Below are positions 4,503 through 6,235 of a DNA stretch of 6,235 bases, piece by piece. Source of the stretch: Campylobacterales bacterium. GTDB lineage: Bacteria > Campylobacterota > Campylobacteria > Campylobacterales > QNZT01. The stretch lies in the NCBI GenBank assembly GCA_027080605.1, contig JALWRO010000132.1, forward strand, positions 1 through 6,235, given 5' to 3'. Numbering within the stretch: the first letter of the stretch is position 1; each line of letters opens with the position of its first letter. The notes below the pieces were generated by a model, which searched no databases, was not told the origin of the DNA, and worked only from the letters and a program-made list of their open reading frames with translations. The translations under genes and the position numbers were made by a program.

Positions 4503-6235
4503 CAGATCCTTTCGACAAACGAGGCTAAAATATCGCGCTGGGTACCGCCGAAATTGATTTTGAGTTTGTATTCGCGTTTGACTTTGCTTACTTCAAGTAC
4601 CCGCCCGACGCCGAAGATTTTGTGTTTGACGAGGGTACCCTTTTTGAAAGAGGTAGTGCGCTCGAGTTTCAGGGAGCCTTTGCTAACCCCGCACTCCGCC
4701 AGAAAACGGCTTTTGCTCAGCTGGGCGCGTTTGCCCTTGTAGTAGCGCGTGGCGGAGGAGCTGAGGGTGAGTTCCTTTTTTGCTCTGGTGATGGCGACAT
4801 ACCCCAGACGACGCTCCTCTTCGATATCGCATCCGTCGCCGACCAGGGGAAAAAATCCCTCTTCCAGTCCGATCACGAAAAGATGGTCGAACTCCAGTCC
4901 CTTGCTGGCGTGGATGCTCATGATAGAGATGCTGCGTCCGTCGATCTGGTCTTGATCACTCTGGAGGGTGATGTCGTTGAGAAAACTCTCCAGTGTGGCA
5001 TCCTGATTTTGAATGACGAAATCGCGGTAGAGACCGTAAAATTCGTCGATATTCAGCACCCTGTCCATACCGTCGGGCATCTGTTCGTAGTAAGATCTGA
5101 TACCGAAAGCATCTTCGAGGTTGTCGATCAGGTCGTAACTGCTCGCTTCCAGCTTTTCACGGATGTCGTTGATGTTCCCGAAAAACTCTTTGAGTGTGCC
5201 AAAGGCTTTTTTACTGATACTATCCGCCAGCTTTTCATGATGCTCCGTAAAGATACTATAGACCGAACAGCTGTTCTGATACGCCAGATCGAGCAGTTTA
5301 TCGATCGTCGCCTTGCCGATACCCCGTTTTGGTTTGTTGATGATACGTTTGAGTGAAAAGTCGTCATGCGGATTGGTGATGACACGCAGATAGGCGATGA
5401 TATCCTTCACTTCCGCACGTTCGTAGAATTTCAGCCCGCCGACCATTTTATAGGGAACACCGGCACGGTTCAGCCCCTCTTCGATCGAACGCGAAAGGGC
5501 GTTGATGCGGTAGAGGATGGCGATCTCTTTGGGATCGACACCGCTGTCGATCAGTTTTTTGACCCTGTTGGCAATCTCTCTCGCTTCATTGTTTTCATCA
5601 TCGAAATGGATAAATTCGATCTCTTTGCCGGCATCTTTGGTACTCTCCAGCGCTTTTCCCAGACGGTTTCGGTTGTGTTCTATCAGCTCGTTGGCCGCTT
5701 TGAGAATCGCTTCGGTGGAGCGGTAGTTTTTGGTGAGTTTGACCACTTTGGTATTTTCAAATGTTTTATCAAATTCCAGAATGTTTTTGATATTTGCACC
5801 GCGCCAGCCGTAGATGCTTTGATCGTCATCACCGACGACACAGAGGTTGTTGTGGGTGGAGGCGAGTTTTTCCAGCAATTTGAATTGCAGGTCGTTGGTA
5901 TCCTGGTATTCATCGACGAGGATGTACTGGTACTTTTGGCTGATCTCCTCACACAGTGCGGGGTTTTGTTCGAGTATCCGGTAGGGGAGAGCGAGCAAGT
6001 CGTCGAAATCGACCAGATTGTTTTGCTGCAGATAGGTTTCATATTTCTGAAAAGCGGCGGCGATTTTTTTATAGTTTTGCATCTGCGCGGCAGAGATCGC
6101 TTCTTCCGGGCTGATGAGGTTGTTTTTAAACCGGGAAATCTCCGAGGCAACCATCGGAACGGGAATGTCGATGTCGAAACTTTTCAAAATACGCTTTTTA
6201 TCGTCGGTCTCAATAATGACAAAATTATTGGATCG
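4502..6235 (-). CDS. uvrD: UvrD/PcrA-type ATP-dependent DNA helicase (5' end beyond window)
   Basis: This superfamily 1A 3'-5' helicase acts in excision repair and in removing proteins from DNA. The visible 577 residues run off the window edge. The frame is open to 6235 and begins R-S-N-N-F-V-I-I-E-T-D-D, an internal segment of such helicases, so roughly the first hundred residues, with the Walker A motif, are missing. Visible motifs (numbered from the edge) are II, DEYQDTN (108-114); III, GDDDQSIYGWRGA (135-147); IV, LTKNYRST (167-174); V, SIHASKGLEFDHLFV (440-454); and VI, ERRLGYVAITRAKK (474-487). The C-terminal FGVGRV-containing Tudor-like domain (about 530-577) is typical of UvrD/PcrA rather than Rep. 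It overlaps truB by one base. UvrD, PcrA and Rep names are used interchangeably in this phylum. Confidence 0.93.
   Translation of the reverse strand, partial: RSNNFVIIETDDKKRILKSFDIDIPVPMVASEISRFKNNLISPEEAISAAQMQNYKKIAAAFQKYETYLQQNNLVDFDDLLALPYRILEQNPALCEEISQKYQYILVDEYQDTNDLQFKLLEKLASTHNNLCVVGDDDQSIYGWRGANIKNILEFDKTFENTKVVKLTKNYRSTEAILKAANELIEHNRNRLGKALESTKDAGKEIEFIHFDDENNEAREIANRVKKLIDSGVDPKEIAILYRINALSRSIEEGLNRAGVPYKMVGGLKFYERAEVKDIIAYLRVITNPHDDFSLKRIINKPKRGIGKATIDKLLDLAYQNSCSVYSIFTEHHEKLADSISKKAFGTLKEFFGNINDIREKLEASSYDLIDNLEDAFGIRSYYEQMPDGMDRVLNIDEFYGLYRDFVIQNQDATLESFLNDITLQSDQDQIDGRSISIMSIHASKGLEFDHLFVIGLEEGFFPLVGDGCDIEEERRLGYVAITRAKKELTLSSSATRYYKGKRAQLSKSRFLAECGVSKGSLKLERTTSFKKGTLVKHKIFGVGRVLEVSKVKREYKLKINFGGTQRDILASFVERI

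Noticed and set aside
4503..4512. AAAGGAT at the truB Shine-Dalgarno as another CsrA site
   Set aside because: It contains an ANGGA match, but no stem can be drawn around it, and AAGGA is an ordinary Shine-Dalgarno sequence.
4622..5356. A 244-residue plus-strand open frame opposite the helicase gene
   Set aside because: It has no recognisable motifs, lies wholly antisense to conserved helicase motifs and has no ribosome binding site. It is a shadow of the high-G+C third positions.
6185..6187. TTG at 6187 as the start of the helicase
   Set aside because: The frame stays open to the window edge with helicase-like sequence (FVIIETDDKKRILK), and Walker A is absent from the shorter version. The gene is truncated by the window, not started here.

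Overview
The window is a core housekeeping stretch from a bacterium that looks like a member of the Campylobacterota (formerly Epsilonproteobacteria), most like a Sulfurovum/Sulfurimonas-type sulfur oxidiser. The assignment rests on two gene orders and on protein style. The orders are rpsP-khpA-rimM-trmD-rplS, and a helicase-truB-csrA-ispE-smpB run; csrA-ispE-smpB adjacency is, from memory, also found in Helicobacter and Campylobacter. TrmD and TruB carry substitutions that I recall from that phylum, and CsrA has a long C-terminal tail. The genus is an inference; no database search was possible.

Layout: bases 1-61 hold the tail of an upstream frame or leader and a strong ribosome binding site. 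Bases 62-2122 are five tightly packed plus-strand genes: ribosomal protein bS16, a KH-domain RNA-binding protein, the 30S maturation factor RimM, the tRNA m1G37 methyltransferase TrmD and ribosomal protein bL19. Bases 2123-2206 are the convergent intergenic gap, with a C8 run and two related palindromes, the second followed by a short T run. Bases 2207-6235 are five minus-strand genes, read from right to left: a UvrD/PcrA-type helicase cut by the window edge, truB, csrA, ispE and smpB. Every junction inside both operons is an overlap or a gap of four bases or less.

The plus-strand operon joins ribosome structure, ribosome assembly and tRNA modification. The minus-strand operon mixes DNA repair, tRNA pseudouridylation, post-transcriptional control, isoprenoid precursor synthesis and ribosome rescue. 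Ribosome binding strength differs along the plus operon: strong sites precede the two ribosomal protein genes, while khpA, rimM and trmD have weak or no sites and trmD starts with TTG.

No novel defence, mobile or biosynthetic system is present. The most interesting signal is regulatory. Two consecutive RNA hairpins, each presenting an exact ANGGAN hexaloop, lie just before the csrA start codon inside the end of truB, and the second loop carries the csrA Shine-Dalgarno sequence. This is the architecture expected of a CsrA autoregulatory site. Also notable are a Glu in place of the catalytic Asp of TrmD and the paired palindromes between the converging operons.
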